Below are positions 19,081-28,600 of a stretch of DNA of 64,000 bases, one piece after another. A program made the translations under genes and the position numbers. Each line of letters starts with the position of its first letter. Position 1 is the first letter of the stretch. The DNA is taken from positions 62,001 through 126,000 of the forward strand of contig NZ_MRUH01000169.1 of NCBI RefSeq assembly GCF_001922985.1. The letters run 5' to 3'. The notes below the pieces were generated by a model that saw only the letters and a list, made by a program, of their open reading frames with translations, ran no database searches and had not been told where the DNA came from. The stretch comes from Teredinibacter waterburyi. GTDB lineage: Bacteria; Pseudomonadota; Gammaproteobacteria; Pseudomonadales; Cellvibrionaceae.

Positions 19081-19701
19081 GTGACGTTGAGCGCTAAATT
19101 GTGCCAAATTTTGACATACCTGAAAACGCGCAGGGCATTGCTAACGACATATGTGTCGATACTTATGCTGGCTAGCGGTGTGGCTTTCGCCGCAGACCTC
19201 GAAGTGGAAGACGCGTTGAATCCAGTTGCAAATGAGGTCGACAACACGGCGATTACTCCACTCAGTGAAGAAGTTGAAGATCTCAAAAAGGCAGCACTGG
19301 AATTGAATCGCGATTTACTGATTCTTGAAGAGGAGCTGTTGTTTCCCGCCAATACCCAAGTGATGGTGTTTTTGTCTGTTGATACCGGCACATTTTTCCG
19401 TTTGGATGCGGTTAAGCTTTCGCTCGACGATAAGCTTGTTGCTAGCCATCTTTACACGCCTCGCCAGAACGATGCCCTTGTTCGAGGTGGTATCCAGCGA
19501 CTCTATGTTGGCAATTTAAAAACCGGCGAGCACCAGATAACCGCAGTATTTACCGGTATCGGCCCCGACAGCCGCGAATACAAGCGTGCCGCAACGGTGT
19601 TAATTGATAAAACTGATGAGCCAAAGATGCTGGAGATTCGCGTTCAAGACTCTACCGAAAACATGCAACCGGAATTCGATTTTAAAGAATGGGAGCTGTA
19701 A
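19081..19701 (+). CDS. Exported protein of unknown function, first gene of TPR/TolQR cluster
   Basis: 206 residues. The signal peptide ends VAFA|AD near residue 37. A short coiled-coil-like segment (EEVEDLKKAALELNRDLLILEEELL) follows, then a beta-sandwich-like domain with VMVFLSVDTGTFFRLDAVKLSLDDKLVASHLYT and GEHQITAVFTGIG. This resembles a carbohydrate- or peptidoglycan-proximal Ig-like fold. No family name is offered. The start is GTG at 19081 or TTG at 19087; the latter sits at a better distance from GGAG. Its 3' end overlaps the next gene by 13 bases, so it belongs to the operon. Confidence 0.75.
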   Translation: MTLSAKLCQILTYLKTRRALLTTYVSILMLASGVAFAADLEVEDALNPVANEVDNTAITPLSEEVEDLKKAALELNRDLLILEEELLFPANTQVMVFLSVDTGTFFRLDAVKLSLDDKLVASHLYTPRQNDALVRGGIQRLYVGNLKTGEHQITAVFTGIGPDSREYKRAATVLIDKTDEPKMLEIRVQDSTENMQPEFDFKEWEL

Positions 19702-21671
19702 CTCGTTTCGCTAGCCTCGCTGGGATACTGATAGTCGCCGTAACCGCTAACTCTAGCGTCGCGGCCAAAGTCAAACCCCACAGCACCGTGGCCGATCTGC
19801 GCTACGGCGTTGCGCTGTACCACTATTACCAGCAAGATTATATGACCGCCCTCAGTGAGTTGTTGGTGGCGAAACAGCGCGGTGGAATACAGGGCCACGG
19901 CGATAACCCCGAGATTATGGAGGGGGGGTTTGCGCTCGCCTATGGCATTGATAATTACGCCGCCGAGATCTTTGAGGATGTGCTCGCCAAAAATGTGTCT
20001 GAAGAGGCGCAGGTAACGGCTTGGTATTATCTCGCCAAAATGCGCTACCAGCGCCGAGATTGGCAGGCGTCTTATAAGTCTATGGCGCGGGTTACCGAGC
20101 TGACCACCAAGAATCGCGACAGTGCTGAACGCGTCGGTGCTGATCTAACCGAGCTCAAAATCAATTTAGCCATCAAACAAGACGATCTGGAGCAGGCCGA
20201 ATACCTGCTGAAGCGCGAGCCCACCGACGACGCATGGCTGCCCTACGCTTGGTACAACGTTGGCACCGGCTGGGCACGCCGTCAAAACTTTACTCGTGCA
20301 GTGCGCTTCTTCGACTTAATTGCCGAACAATCTTACAGCGATCCCGAACGCCGCGCCCTTTACGACAAGGCCATGACCTCCGCTGGTTACAGCCTACTAC
20401 TTTCTGGAAAGTTTCAGCTGGCGATGGAAAAGTTCTCCTCGGTGCGGCTTAACAGCCCCGTGTCTGGTCGCGCGTTACTGGGCTATGGTTGGGCGGCTGT
20501 TGAACTAGAGAATTATGCCGAAGCGCTGAAGGTGTGGAAGCACCTAAGTGCAGCGACCTATATCGATGAAAATGCCCAAGAGGCGTTGGTAGCGGTGCCC
20601 TATGCTTACGAAAAAATGGGCAACGACGGTCTGGCACTAAAATATTTTCAAGAAGCCGAACGCAATTATCTTGATGAAATGAATCGCCTCGACGAAGTGA
20701 TAGAAAATCTGAAAGGTGAAGCCTTACTTGAGGCATTAAATCTCGATGCGGATAACAGTCAGGGCTGGGTTATCTATGCAGAAAAGCACGCACTTACGCC
20801 GCAGTTGAGTTATTTGGTGAGTCTGTTTTCGCGGCAAGATTTCCAGCTGTTGGTGCAGGACCTTCGCGATCTCATTGCAATTCACAACAATATTCAAACT
20901 TGGCGAGAGCGCTTAGGTTTTTATACCGGCATGTTGGATGAGCGAGAGACCGATCGTCTAAGTAAGGCGACGCTGATCGAAGCCGGTGAGCTAAAGCAGC
21001 AAATTGGGACGCTGGAACGTCAGCGTTCAGAGCTGGCTCAAACAGTCGAGAAAATGGCCGCCGAAAAAGATTACTTCGCACTCGTCGATGAGGATCAAGC
21101 TGATTTGATCGAGCGGGTAACGCGATCACTTCAGCGGGTGCCACGTCTGCGCGCTAGCGATCCGTTTATTGATGAAAGTGAGGAAGCTCTGCGCCGCTAT
21201 TACGGTTTATTAATGTGGGATACCAGTGAGCAGTTTTCCGCACGTATGTGGCAAGCCATTAAATCCCTCAACACCTTAGACGAAACCATAAAAATACTGC
21301 GTAGAAACTATAAAAAAATTGAGCAGATTGTAAACCAAGCGCCGGACCTTCAGCCTTATCGAGACAGAATTTCAACGGCTGAACAGACCCTCGAAAACCA
21401 AAGCGCCAGTGTAGATCTAGTGCTTAAAAATACCCAAGAGCGCTTACGCCTGCAGGTCGTTACCGAACTAAGTGCACAGCGCGATCGCTTGCAGCACTAT
21501 CTCGCCCAAAGCCGCTTGTCGATCGCACGCTTATTAGATAAAACCCTAATGGAAGCCAATAACATTGTACCGGCTCAGGTTCCAATGGATTCCAGTGCCG
21601 TAATGGAAAAAGGACCAGAAAATAAAGAATCAGTAAATTACGAGTCGGAAAATGCGGTGGCCACGCCATGA
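19689..21671 (+). CDS. Periplasmic TPR-repeat protein
   Basis: 660 residues with a signal peptide (cleavage near VAA|KV). Degenerate TPR helices run from about residue 35 to 330: LRYGVALYHYYQQDYMTALSELLVAKQ, AWYNVGTGWARRQNFTRAVRFFDLIAEQ, LGYGWAAVELENYAEALKVWKHL. The C-terminal 300 residues are mostly coiled coil (LKQQIGTLERQRSELAQTVEKMAAEKD; TAEQTLENQSASVDLVLKNTQERLRLQ). It probably acts as a long scaffold in the periplasm for the TolQR-like motor encoded downstream. The stop overlaps the next ATG (ATGA). Confidence 0.85.
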   Translation: MGAVTRFASLAGILIVAVTANSSVAAKVKPHSTVADLRYGVALYHYYQQDYMTALSELLVAKQRGGIQGHGDNPEIMEGGFALAYGIDNYAAEIFEDVLAKNVSEEAQVTAWYYLAKMRYQRRDWQASYKSMARVTELTTKNRDSAERVGADLTELKINLAIKQDDLEQAEYLLKREPTDDAWLPYAWYNVGTGWARRQNFTRAVRFFDLIAEQSYSDPERRALYDKAMTSAGYSLLLSGKFQLAMEKFSSVRLNSPVSGRALLGYGWAAVELENYAEALKVWKHLSAATYIDENAQEALVAVPYAYEKMGNDGLALKYFQEAERNYLDEMNRLDEVIENLKGEALLEALNLDADNSQGWVIYAEKHALTPQLSYLVSLFSRQDFQLLVQDLRDLIAIHNNIQTWRERLGFYTGMLDERETDRLSKATLIEAGELKQQIGTLERQRSELAQTVEKMAAEKDYFALVDEDQADLIERVTRSLQRVPRLRASDPFIDESEEALRRYYGLLMWDTSEQFSARMWQAIKSLNTLDETIKILRRNYKKIEQIVNQAPDLQPYRDRISTAEQTLENQSASVDLVLKNTQERLRLQVVTELSAQRDRLQHYLAQSRLSIARLLDKTLMEANNIVPAQVPMDSSAVMEKGPENKESVNYESENAVATP

Positions 21672-24577
21672 GCCGCTTTATATTTAATCGACTCGCTGCG
21701 GCAGCCATTGTGGCTTCATCATTGGTGGCTTGCTCGTCGAACGGTCCAGACTATGGTCCTACCTTGGCGAGTCTGACAATTGAAGATAGTTTTGAAGAAC
21801 CCTTACCGATACCGAAAACTAGCATTAAACAAATTGAACAAACCTATCGTTCGGCCTTAGATGTCGCACGTGACCCAGAAATACGTCACCAGATTTTGGT
21901 GCGCCTTGCCGATTTGGAAATGGCGCGAAGCCAGGAAGACCAGCTCGATGATGTTGCAAAAGACAGTTATTTTGACGACGCGGTAACCATGTATGAAGAG
22001 CTCATTACTTTAAATAGTTCAGAAACGGTTAACGGCGAAACCATGTCGAACGAGCGTTTGCTTTATCAGTTATCCAAGGCCTACGCACTGGATGGCCGCA
22101 TGCAGGAATCGAAACAGGCCTTGGCAAAATTAGTTGCTGAGTACCCCACCTCTATGTATGCCACCGAGGCAGTGTTTCGGCGCGCAGAACAAGCCTTCAG
22201 TGACGGCGACTATGTCAGTGCGGAAGTATTTTATAAAAATGTTATGGCGGTGGGAGATGCTACCCCGTTTTATGGCAATGCAGTGTATATGCACGGTTGG
22301 TCTCAGTTTAAGCAAAATAAGAACCGCGCCTCGCTGCGTTCCTTTACTGAGGTGTTAGATCGCCTAATCCCCGAAGGGCAAACTCTAACGGGAATTGCCA
22401 ACAGCGATCGGTCGCTAGTAGAAGATACTCTGCGTGTTATGAGCATTGTTTTTTCGTATCTTGATGGAGCACCGTCGATTACCGAAATATATCGAGCCCT
22501 GGGCGAACGTCACTATCAGCATTTAATTTATATGGCGTTGGGCGATTTGTATCTCGAGAAGGATCGATTCCGCGATAGTGCTGATACCTACCAGCACTAC
22601 GTCGAAAATTTCCCGCAAACCGACTACTCGCCGGGCTTTAGTGTAAAAGCGATTGAGGTTTATGGCTTAGGGAATTTTCCTAGTTTGGTGTTGCCGGCGA
22701 AAGAAATATTCGTGCGAAATTACGGTGTTTATAGCACCTATTGGCAAGCGCGTGATGAGAATTTACGCGAGACACTAAAGCCGAATTTATTACAGTACTT
22801 AGATGAGCTTTCCAGTTACTATCACGCGCAAGCTTTAGCCAATATAAAAGTACGTAGCGATATTGCGCTGGCAAAAAGCCGTGGTGAAAAAACAAAGCTG
22901 AAAGCTCCAAAGCAATCGCCTGTGGAGCAGTTCTTACAAGCTTCGGCCTATTACCAGCAATTTGTCGATACCTTCCCGCAAGACCCTCGAACCCCTGAAA
23001 TGACTTTCCTCATGGCGGAAAGCTACTACGAGGCAGGACAGCTTCGTGAAGCGGTAAAAGCCTATGAAACCGTGGCCTACAATTATTTGGATACTAAGCG
23101 CGGTGCCGATTCGGGTTACGCCGCATTAGTAGCGTTACAACAGCTGATCGAAACTGCGCCGCGCACTAACGATACCGAAACAACCGCCTACCAAGCGTTG
23201 CAGGCTCACCATACTAATAGTGCCGTTAATTTTGCCGACTATTATCCTAACGACGCGCGCGCGACGGCAGTACTAACCAGTGCGGCACAAGATGTATTCA
23301 ATAGCGGCGATTTACCGCGAGCACTGGCACTTGCTGAACGCATGACCCAATGGCAGCCAGCGCCGGAAAAATCGCTGCTAAAAACCGCTTGGTTACTAGT
23401 TGCACACAGCCATTACGATCTACAAGCTTATGTTGCTGCAGAGGCGGCTTATCGCGAAATTTTGGTATTGCTTGGTCCGATTAAGCCAGCCGAAAAGCCA
23501 AGTCAGGAGCGCGTGCAGGTTGTGGAACGAATTGCGGCGAGTATGTACAAAATCGCAGAACAACAAGTTGTCGATGGCGATAAGCCCGCTGCGGTATTGC
23601 GCTTGCTAGCGATTAACGAAGTTGCGCCGAATAGTGAGATCGCCATTAAAGGCCAGTACGATGCGGCAACCTATCTAATGGAATTAGAGGAGTGGTCGCG
23701 CGCAGAAGACGTGTTGCTGCGTTTTCAATCTTTATATTCGTCACACCCTCTGAGTGCAAACCTATTGCCTAAGTTAGCCTTGATCTATCAGTCGACTGGG
23801 CAGTGGCAAAAAGCCGCGAGTATCTTGGCGAAAATGTCTGAGTCTGGCGACCCAGATGTACGCCGACAATCCCTGTTCTTGTCGGCCGAACTCTACGAAA
23901 AGGCGGGTCGTATTGGCGATGCTATTAATCAATATAGAAACTATGCCAATAATTACGTGCAGCCGTTTGATATAGCAACGGAAGCGCGGGCAAAGTTGGT
24001 TGAGCTATATGGGAAAACCGGAGACGACAATAAGCGTAATTTCTGGCTGCAAAAACTTATCGACGAAGATAAAAAAGCCGGATCTAAGCGTACACCACGT
24101 TCGAAAACCTTAGCGGCAATGGCGGCTTCGAAATTTGCAAATGACGAGTATCAGCGCTTCAGTCGCTTAAAACTTACCTTGCCGATAAAGAAAAGTTTAA
24201 AAGCAAAAAAATCTGCTATGGACCAAACGCTAAAACTGTACGGCAAGGTTATGGAATATGGCGTTGCAGAATATGTGACAGATGCAAGTTATAAAATTGG
24301 TTTGGTTTACGGCCAGTTAAGCCGCGACTTAATTGATTCAGAACGACCTTCCGGCTTGGACGATTTAGCATTGGAACAGTATGAAATCTTGCTGGAGGAA
24401 CAGGCGTTTCCGTTTGAAGAGAAGGCTATTGATATTCATGCTGGTAACGCCGAGCGGGCTTGGCAGGGTATCTATGACGAAGGCGTTAAGAATAGCTTCG
24501 ATGCGCTGGCAAAATTGCTGCCCGCTCGCTATGGCAAACAGGAACAAAAAGAAGAGGTGAGTCGTGGCCTACGTTAA
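21668..24577 (+). CDS. Large TPR-repeat lipoprotein
   Basis: 969 residues. The lipobox SLVAC lies near residue 22, then about 25 TPR-like helix pairs fill the chain, for example QILVRLADLEMARS, SMYATEAVFRRAEQAFSDGDYVSAEVFYKNVM, TFLMAESYYEAGQLREAVKAYETVAYNY and LLPKLALIYQSTGQWQKAASILAKM. Probable outer-membrane-anchored solenoid facing the periplasm, resembling the TPR components of gliding/Glt-type complexes in layout. Overlaps both neighbours (ATGA upstream, 14 bases downstream), so it is co-translated. Confidence 0.88.
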   Translation: MSRFIFNRLAAAAIVASSLVACSSNGPDYGPTLASLTIEDSFEEPLPIPKTSIKQIEQTYRSALDVARDPEIRHQILVRLADLEMARSQEDQLDDVAKDSYFDDAVTMYEELITLNSSETVNGETMSNERLLYQLSKAYALDGRMQESKQALAKLVAEYPTSMYATEAVFRRAEQAFSDGDYVSAEVFYKNVMAVGDATPFYGNAVYMHGWSQFKQNKNRASLRSFTEVLDRLIPEGQTLTGIANSDRSLVEDTLRVMSIVFSYLDGAPSITEIYRALGERHYQHLIYMALGDLYLEKDRFRDSADTYQHYVENFPQTDYSPGFSVKAIEVYGLGNFPSLVLPAKEIFVRNYGVYSTYWQARDENLRETLKPNLLQYLDELSSYYHAQALANIKVRSDIALAKSRGEKTKLKAPKQSPVEQFLQASAYYQQFVDTFPQDPRTPEMTFLMAESYYEAGQLREAVKAYETVAYNYLDTKRGADSGYAALVALQQLIETAPRTNDTETTAYQALQAHHTNSAVNFADYYPNDARATAVLTSAAQDVFNSGDLPRALALAERMTQWQPAPEKSLLKTAWLLVAHSHYDLQAYVAAEAAYREILVLLGPIKPAEKPSQERVQVVERIAASMYKIAEQQVVDGDKPAAVLRLLAINEVAPNSEIAIKGQYDAATYLMELEEWSRAEDVLLRFQSLYSSHPLSANLLPKLALIYQSTGQWQKAASILAKMSESGDPDVRRQSLFLSAELYEKAGRIGDAINQYRNYANNYVQPFDIATEARAKLVELYGKTGDDNKRNFWLQKLIDEDKKAGSKRTPRSKTLAAMAASKFANDEYQRFSRLKLTLPIKKSLKAKKSAMDQTLKLYGKVMEYGVAEYVTDASYKIGLVYGQLSRDLIDSERPSGLDDLALEQYEILLEEQAFPFEEKAIDIHAGNAERAWQGIYDEGVKNSFDALAKLLPARYGKQEQKEEVSRGLR

Positions 24578-25298
24578 CCGTTACCGCGCAGCACAACGTT
24601 CGGGTCTGCCAATATCGCTACCACTCATTGTGTTGCTCGTATTTTTACAGGCGTGTCAGTCATTGCCGAAAAACGATCAAGCCGATGCGAGTGCAGTCAA
24701 AAAAGGGGACACCGAACAATCTGTGGATGCTTCGGTTGCCCTTGATGAAGCTGTTCCGCTTGTGTTGATCCCCGATCCATATCAGAGTCAGCAGTCGAAC
24801 GTATCCGCACAAGCTAAAGCCGATTTCGCCACAGCACTTACGGCAATGAACGCTAAAAAATGGAAGCAAGCGGAACAGATGCTAACCTTACTAGCAGCAA
24901 CCTATCCCGAACTTTCCGGCCCCCATGTCAACTTGGGTATTGTTCAGAGCGAGTTGGGTGAGCGCGGTAAAGCTGAACTGTCGTTTCGCCGCGCAATCGT
25001 GATAAACCCCGCCAATATGGATGCCTATACGCATTTGGGTGTTTTATACCGAGAAACCGGACGCTTTGCCGAGGCCGAACAAGTTTATCTCGATGCACTC
25101 GCCGCTTGGCCGCACCATATTGCCAGCCATCGTAACATCGGAATTTTGTATGATCTTTATATGGGGCGTTTAGCTGAGGCCCTGCCACATTACCAAATGG
25201 CGCAGCGGTTAATTACATTAACCAGCGAAAAACCAGATCGTAAACTAAAGGGTTGGATTGTAGATCTTGAACGTCGGTTGGCAGCAAGCGAGCGATAA
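24564..25298 (+). CDS. TPR-repeat lipoprotein
   Basis: 244 residues from a GTG start. The lipobox LQAC lies near residue 31, then an acidic linker. Three or four canonical TPRs follow in the second half (PHVNLGIVQSELGERGKAELSFRRAIVINP, AYTHLGVLYRETGRFAEAEQVYLDALAAWP, SHRNIGILYDLYMGRLAEALPHYQMAQRL). Likely an adaptor in the same envelope complex as the larger TPR proteins. Confidence 0.88.
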   Translation: MAYVNRYRAAQRSGLPISLPLIVLLVFLQACQSLPKNDQADASAVKKGDTEQSVDASVALDEAVPLVLIPDPYQSQQSNVSAQAKADFATALTAMNAKKWKQAEQMLTLLAATYPELSGPHVNLGIVQSELGERGKAELSFRRAIVINPANMDAYTHLGVLYRETGRFAEAEQVYLDALAAWPHHIASHRNIGILYDLYMGRLAEALPHYQMAQRLITLTSEKPDRKLKGWIVDLERRLAASER

Positions 25299-25326
25299 TT
25301 TTATCCAGCGAAAAGTGGTTGTGAAA

Positions 25327-25734
25327 ATGAATAGACTAAATCGAATGAGTGTTCCCCAACTTTTCGCGGACAGCCGTAATGGTAAGGGCTGCGCCAGTAA
25401 CTTTCGGCTCGTAGATACAGGTGTTGTTAGCTGGATGCTAGGCTGGACAATTAGTGTCGCAGCTATGATATTTTCCTGTAGCTACGCTAATGCTCAAACC
25501 GATAGAAATGACAATGCCGCCAATGATAGCAATGTGGTGGAATTAAGTACGACGGTAACTGGCAACCAAGAGCAGCCGCGAGTGATCTATGTTGTCCCCT
25601 GGAAACCTGCCGAAGATAACGCATTACTTTATCGACCGTTGAACAGCCAAACTTCGGATAACATTTTTGGTCATGTGGAGCGTAGCGAACATAAACGCGA
25701 ATTAAAGTTTATTAAAGAAATCGAGAAAAAATAA
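25327..25734 (+). CDS. Small exported protein of unknown function
   Basis: About 135 residues from ATG 25327 (GTG at 25321 also possible). There is a long n-region, a hydrophobic stretch and a signal peptidase site near YANA|QTD. The mature part is short and polar, with PRVIYVVPWKPAEDNALLYRPLNSQ. I do not recognise it. It lies between the TPR lipoproteins and the TolQ-like gene, so it is probably a component or chaperone of the same machine. Confidence 0.65.
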   Translation: MNRLNRMSVPQLFADSRNGKGCASNFRLVDTGVVSWMLGWTISVAAMIFSCSYANAQTDRNDNAANDSNVVELSTTVTGNQEQPRVIYVVPWKPAEDNALLYRPLNSQTSDNIFGHVERSEHKRELKFIKEIEKK

Positions 25735-25809
25735 CACCATTATTTAACTACTCAATATTTAAACCATTGTAAATAAAAGCAAGGTCATACCTCGGAGGCA
25801 ATATCATTC

Positions 25810-26472
25810 ATGAATACCGTGATTAGTTTTTTTCAAAACGGTGGTCCCTTTATGTATCCCATCGCGTTAGTGTTGGTTGTGGGTTTAGGGCTATCTATAG
25901 AACGCTGGGTTTTTTTAACGGCTGCGAAGGGTTCCAACCGCCGTACCTTTAATCGTTTGCTGCCATTGCTCCAAAAAAAGGACTACGCGGCAGTGGTTGA
26001 TTTGGCGCGACAAACACGTGCGCCGGTCGGCCGCATCGTCGCGGCTGGCATTGCTCGTATGCAACAAACCCCGCGTCGAGATGAAATTGAGTACGCGATG
26101 GAAGAGGGCGTAATGGAGGCTGTACCACGTTTAGAAAAGCGTACCGGTTATCTTGCGACTCTAGCGAATATTTCTACGCTGCTTGGTCTGCTGGGTACCA
26201 TTATGGGTTTGATTGCGGCGTTTACGGCGGTTGCCAATGCCGAGCCTTCAGAAAAAGCGACCTTACTTTCGCAGAGTATTTCAGTGGCGATGAACACCAC
26301 GGCTTTTGGTTTGATGGCAGCAATTCCACTGCTGTTGTTCCATGCAATGTTGCAAACTAAAACAACCGAAATTGTCGATAGCTTAGAGATGGCTGGTATC
26401 AAGTGTTTGAATATTATGTCGAACGGCAATACATTTCAGTCGCGTACTCGCACGGGTGATGCCGTGCGTTAA
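25810..26472 (+). CDS. MotA/TolQ/ExbB family proton channel protein
   Basis: 220 residues with three TM segments: near 12-33 (MYPIALVLVVGLGLSIERWVF), near 115-140 (LATLANISTLLGLLGTIMGLIAAF) and near 155-180 (SVAMNTTAFGLMAAIPLLLFHAML). The cytoplasmic domain lies between TM1 and TM2 as in ExbB/TolQ. TTAFGL keeps the pore-lining Thr. CGGAGG-like sequence (CTCGGAGGC) lies 9-15 bases upstream of the ATG. It converts proton flow into motion for the TPR/TonB-like partners. Confidence 0.94.
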   Translation: MNTVISFFQNGGPFMYPIALVLVVGLGLSIERWVFLTAAKGSNRRTFNRLLPLLQKKDYAAVVDLARQTRAPVGRIVAAGIARMQQTPRRDEIEYAMEEGVMEAVPRLEKRTGYLATLANISTLLGLLGTIMGLIAAFTAVANAEPSEKATLLSQSISVAMNTTAFGLMAAIPLLLFHAMLQTKTTEIVDSLEMAGIKCLNIMSNGNTFQSRTRTGDAVR

Positions 26473-26532
26473 TAGGCACGTAATTTTTTCAAGCCTTAAT
26501 TTAATTTGTAACAAATACAGCCGGCGGACGCT

Positions 26533-27069
26533 ATGCGCACACGACGAATCAGAGAGGATGCAGATCTCGATATCACATCCTTTATGAACCTGATGATCAT
26601 TCTGGTACCTGTACTGCTTATGAGCATGGTGTTTTCTCATATCACTGTGCTCGATCTCCAATTGCCTGACCTTGCCGCAGAGCCGGGTGCCAGTACCGAT
26701 CTTAAAAACGAATCGCTTGAGTTGGTTATTAGCGACGATGTGATGGTAATTAATTTCCCCGCAGGTGTTGAGGTTAAACGCATCGGGAAAATAGAGACCG
26801 ATGGCGAGCTCGATTACGATTACAGTTTGCTTTCCGATGCACTCCAGCAGGTGAAGCGGTTGTTGAGAAATAGGGATATCGACAAAAAAGACATCACAAT
26901 TTTGTCGCAGCCAGATACTGACTATCAAACTATTGTTAGGGCGATGGATACGGTTCGAAGCTATAAAGCCGTTGTTGCTGTTTCAGTAGTCGATGCGGAA
27001 CTCTTCCCAGCAATTTCCTTGGGCGACGCACCGCAAAAAAGCGCTGCAGTTGCGGGAGAAAAGCCATGA
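26533..27069 (+). CDS. ExbD/TolR-like protein 1 (proton-carrier Asp replaced by Asn)
   Basis: 178 residues: one N-terminal TM (DITSFMNLMIILVPVLLMSMVF) and a periplasmic domain ending in DTDYQTIVRAMDTVRSYKAVVAVSVVDAELFP, typical of ExbD/TolR. By hand alignment to ExbD (TPFIDVML), residue 19 occupies the position of the essential TM aspartate but is Asn (codon AAC at 26587). The protein may therefore be a structural rather than proton-conducting subunit. Its stop overlaps the start of the second ExbD gene. Confidence 0.9.
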   Translation: MRTRRIREDADLDITSFMNLMIILVPVLLMSMVFSHITVLDLQLPDLAAEPGASTDLKNESLELVISDDVMVINFPAGVEVKRIGKIETDGELDYDYSLLSDALQQVKRLLRNRDIDKKDITILSQPDTDYQTIVRAMDTVRSYKAVVAVSVVDAELFPAISLGDAPQKSAAVAGEKP

Positions 27070-27590
27070 AGCAGTCACGACACGCAAAACGAATGGCGCG
27101 AACTCAGCGGCGGCATAAAGGCCAAGGTAAGTTAAATCTTGTGTCCTTGATGGATATTTTTACGATTTTGGTTTTTTTCCTATTGGTAAACTCCTCTGAT
27201 GTTCAGGTCTTGCAGAGCAATAAAGATATAAAACTACCAGAATCTCATGCCGAAACACCGCCAGAAGAAAATCTCATTGTCACAGTTAGTGATGAAGCTA
27301 TTTTGGTGGGCGGGCGTATGGTTGCCGAAACTGCGCTGGTTAAACTGAGTAAACGTAGCGACATTGTGGCATTGAAAGAAGAGCTAGAGTTTCTCGCTAA
27401 GCGCAAACCTTATCGGAATGAAGAGGAAGAAAAAGCCGGTCGCGACGTCACTATCATGGGTGATAAAGAGATACCCTATGCGCTTCTAAAGAAGATAATG
27501 ACGACATGTGCGGAAGCCGATTATCGTAATATTTCCCTCGCGGTAAGCAAGATCGCTTCAGACGAAACCGCCGCGGCGAAGGAGGGATAA
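27066..27590 (+). CDS. ExbD/TolR-like protein 2
   Basis: 174 residues. A basic N-terminus leads into LNLVSLMDIFTILVFFLLVNSS, the single TM segment, with the expected proton-carrier Asp at residue 30. The periplasmic part contains GDKEIPYALLKKIMTTCAEADYRNISLAV. This is probably the conducting partner of the TolQ-like channel. Overlaps the first ExbD gene by 4 bases and ends 1 base before the TonB-like gene. Confidence 0.93.
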   Translation: MKQSRHAKRMARTQRRHKGQGKLNLVSLMDIFTILVFFLLVNSSDVQVLQSNKDIKLPESHAETPPEENLIVTVSDEAILVGGRMVAETALVKLSKRSDIVALKEELEFLAKRKPYRNEEEEKAGRDVTIMGDKEIPYALLKKIMTTCAEADYRNISLAVSKIASDETAAAKEG

Positions 27591-27591
27591 G

Positions 27592-28575
27592 ATGGCTGTA
27601 ATTCTAACTGCGCCCAATTTACAGCTACCATGGTCGTCGACCATTGATGACGACCGCCGCTTTTGGCGAATCACGGGGCTATTGTTTATCCCGTTTTTTT
27701 TGGTGAGCGTGGCCATTCCGCTTGTCGAAGTGCCTGAGTTAAAGCGTGAAGAATTAACTAAGTTGCCGCCGCAACTAGCACGCCTAAAACTTGAGGAGAA
27801 GGTGTTGCCCACGCCTATCCCGACGCCAGTGCCAACACCGGAACCCACGGCCGAGCCAACGCCTGAGCCGGAAGCTGAAAAGGTTGAGCCGAAACCCACA
27901 CCCGTGCCACCGAAAGTAGAACCGAAAAAACCAGAGCCAACACCGAAGCCTACCCTTGAACCAGCCAAGTTGATTCAAGCAAAAGAAGTCGCACAGGCAC
28001 AGATAAATGAATTTGCTGATTTACTTTCTGATATTCGTGATACGCCAGATTTGCCTGAAGTTGGCACCCAGCTTGATTCTTCTACAGGTGAAGCGGCGCA
28101 GGTGGATCGCAGTATTATTGGCAATAAAGCGAAAGCGGGCAGTGGTGGTATCGACTCGTCGAAGCTCAGCCGTGATACTGGTGGTGTAGCCTTAGCGGGC
28201 AAGAAATCAACGCAGGTAGACAGTAAATTAGCCGAAGCGACCGCCAAGGCCGCGGCAAGCCAGCAACAGGCCAGTCGCGATGGCCGGCCGCGCAGCGAAG
28301 AGCAGATGCGCCGGGTTATGGATCGCAACAAGGGCGCGATGGATGCAATTTATAATCGCGCCTTGCGTAAAGATCCTACCTTGGAAGGCAAGGTCGTATT
28401 CGAAATGATTATTGAGCCGGATGGACGGATTTCTTCAGCGAAAATTCTCTCGAGCGATTTCGACAATCCCGCGCTGGAAGCAAAACTCTTAGCGAAGATT
28501 CGTTCGATTAACTTTGGCGCTGAGGCGGTTATTAAAACAACCTTGCGGTTTAGTTTCGACTTTCTTCCCTATTAA
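27592..28575 (+). CDS. TonB-like protein with AgmX/PglI-type C-terminal domain
   Basis: 327 residues. The cytoplasmic start is followed by TM 29-48 (ITGLLFIPFFLVSVAIPLV). A Pro/Thr/Glu/Lys-rich periplasm-spanning stretch runs from 72 to 125 (repeats such as PTPVPTPEPT). The C-terminal domain has RSEEQMRRVMDRNKGAMDAIYNRALRKDP and GKVVFEMIIEPDGRISSAKILSSDFDNPALEAKLLAKIRSINFG, the pattern of the AgmX/PglI domain of gliding-type energy transducers. It should link the TolQ/R-like motor to the outer-membrane TPR lipoproteins. Last gene before a strong terminator. Confidence 0.9.
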   Translation: MAVILTAPNLQLPWSSTIDDDRRFWRITGLLFIPFFLVSVAIPLVEVPELKREELTKLPPQLARLKLEEKVLPTPIPTPVPTPEPTAEPTPEPEAEKVEPKPTPVPPKVEPKKPEPTPKPTLEPAKLIQAKEVAQAQINEFADLLSDIRDTPDLPEVGTQLDSSTGEAAQVDRSIIGNKAKAGSGGIDSSKLSRDTGGVALAGKKSTQVDSKLAEATAKAAASQQQASRDGRPRSEEQMRRVMDRNKGAMDAIYNRALRKDPTLEGKVVFEMIIEPDGRISSAKILSSDFDNPALEAKLLAKIRSINFGAEAVIKTTLRFSFDFLPY

Positions 28576-28600
28576 ATTTGACCAAACGCTAAAGTAAAAA

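Noticed and set aside
27558-27968. Gly/Ser-rich minus-strand ORF of 136 codons
   Set aside because: It is the antisense shadow of the Pro-rich spacer in the TonB-like protein; its bias is just the complement of Pro/Thr/Glu codons.
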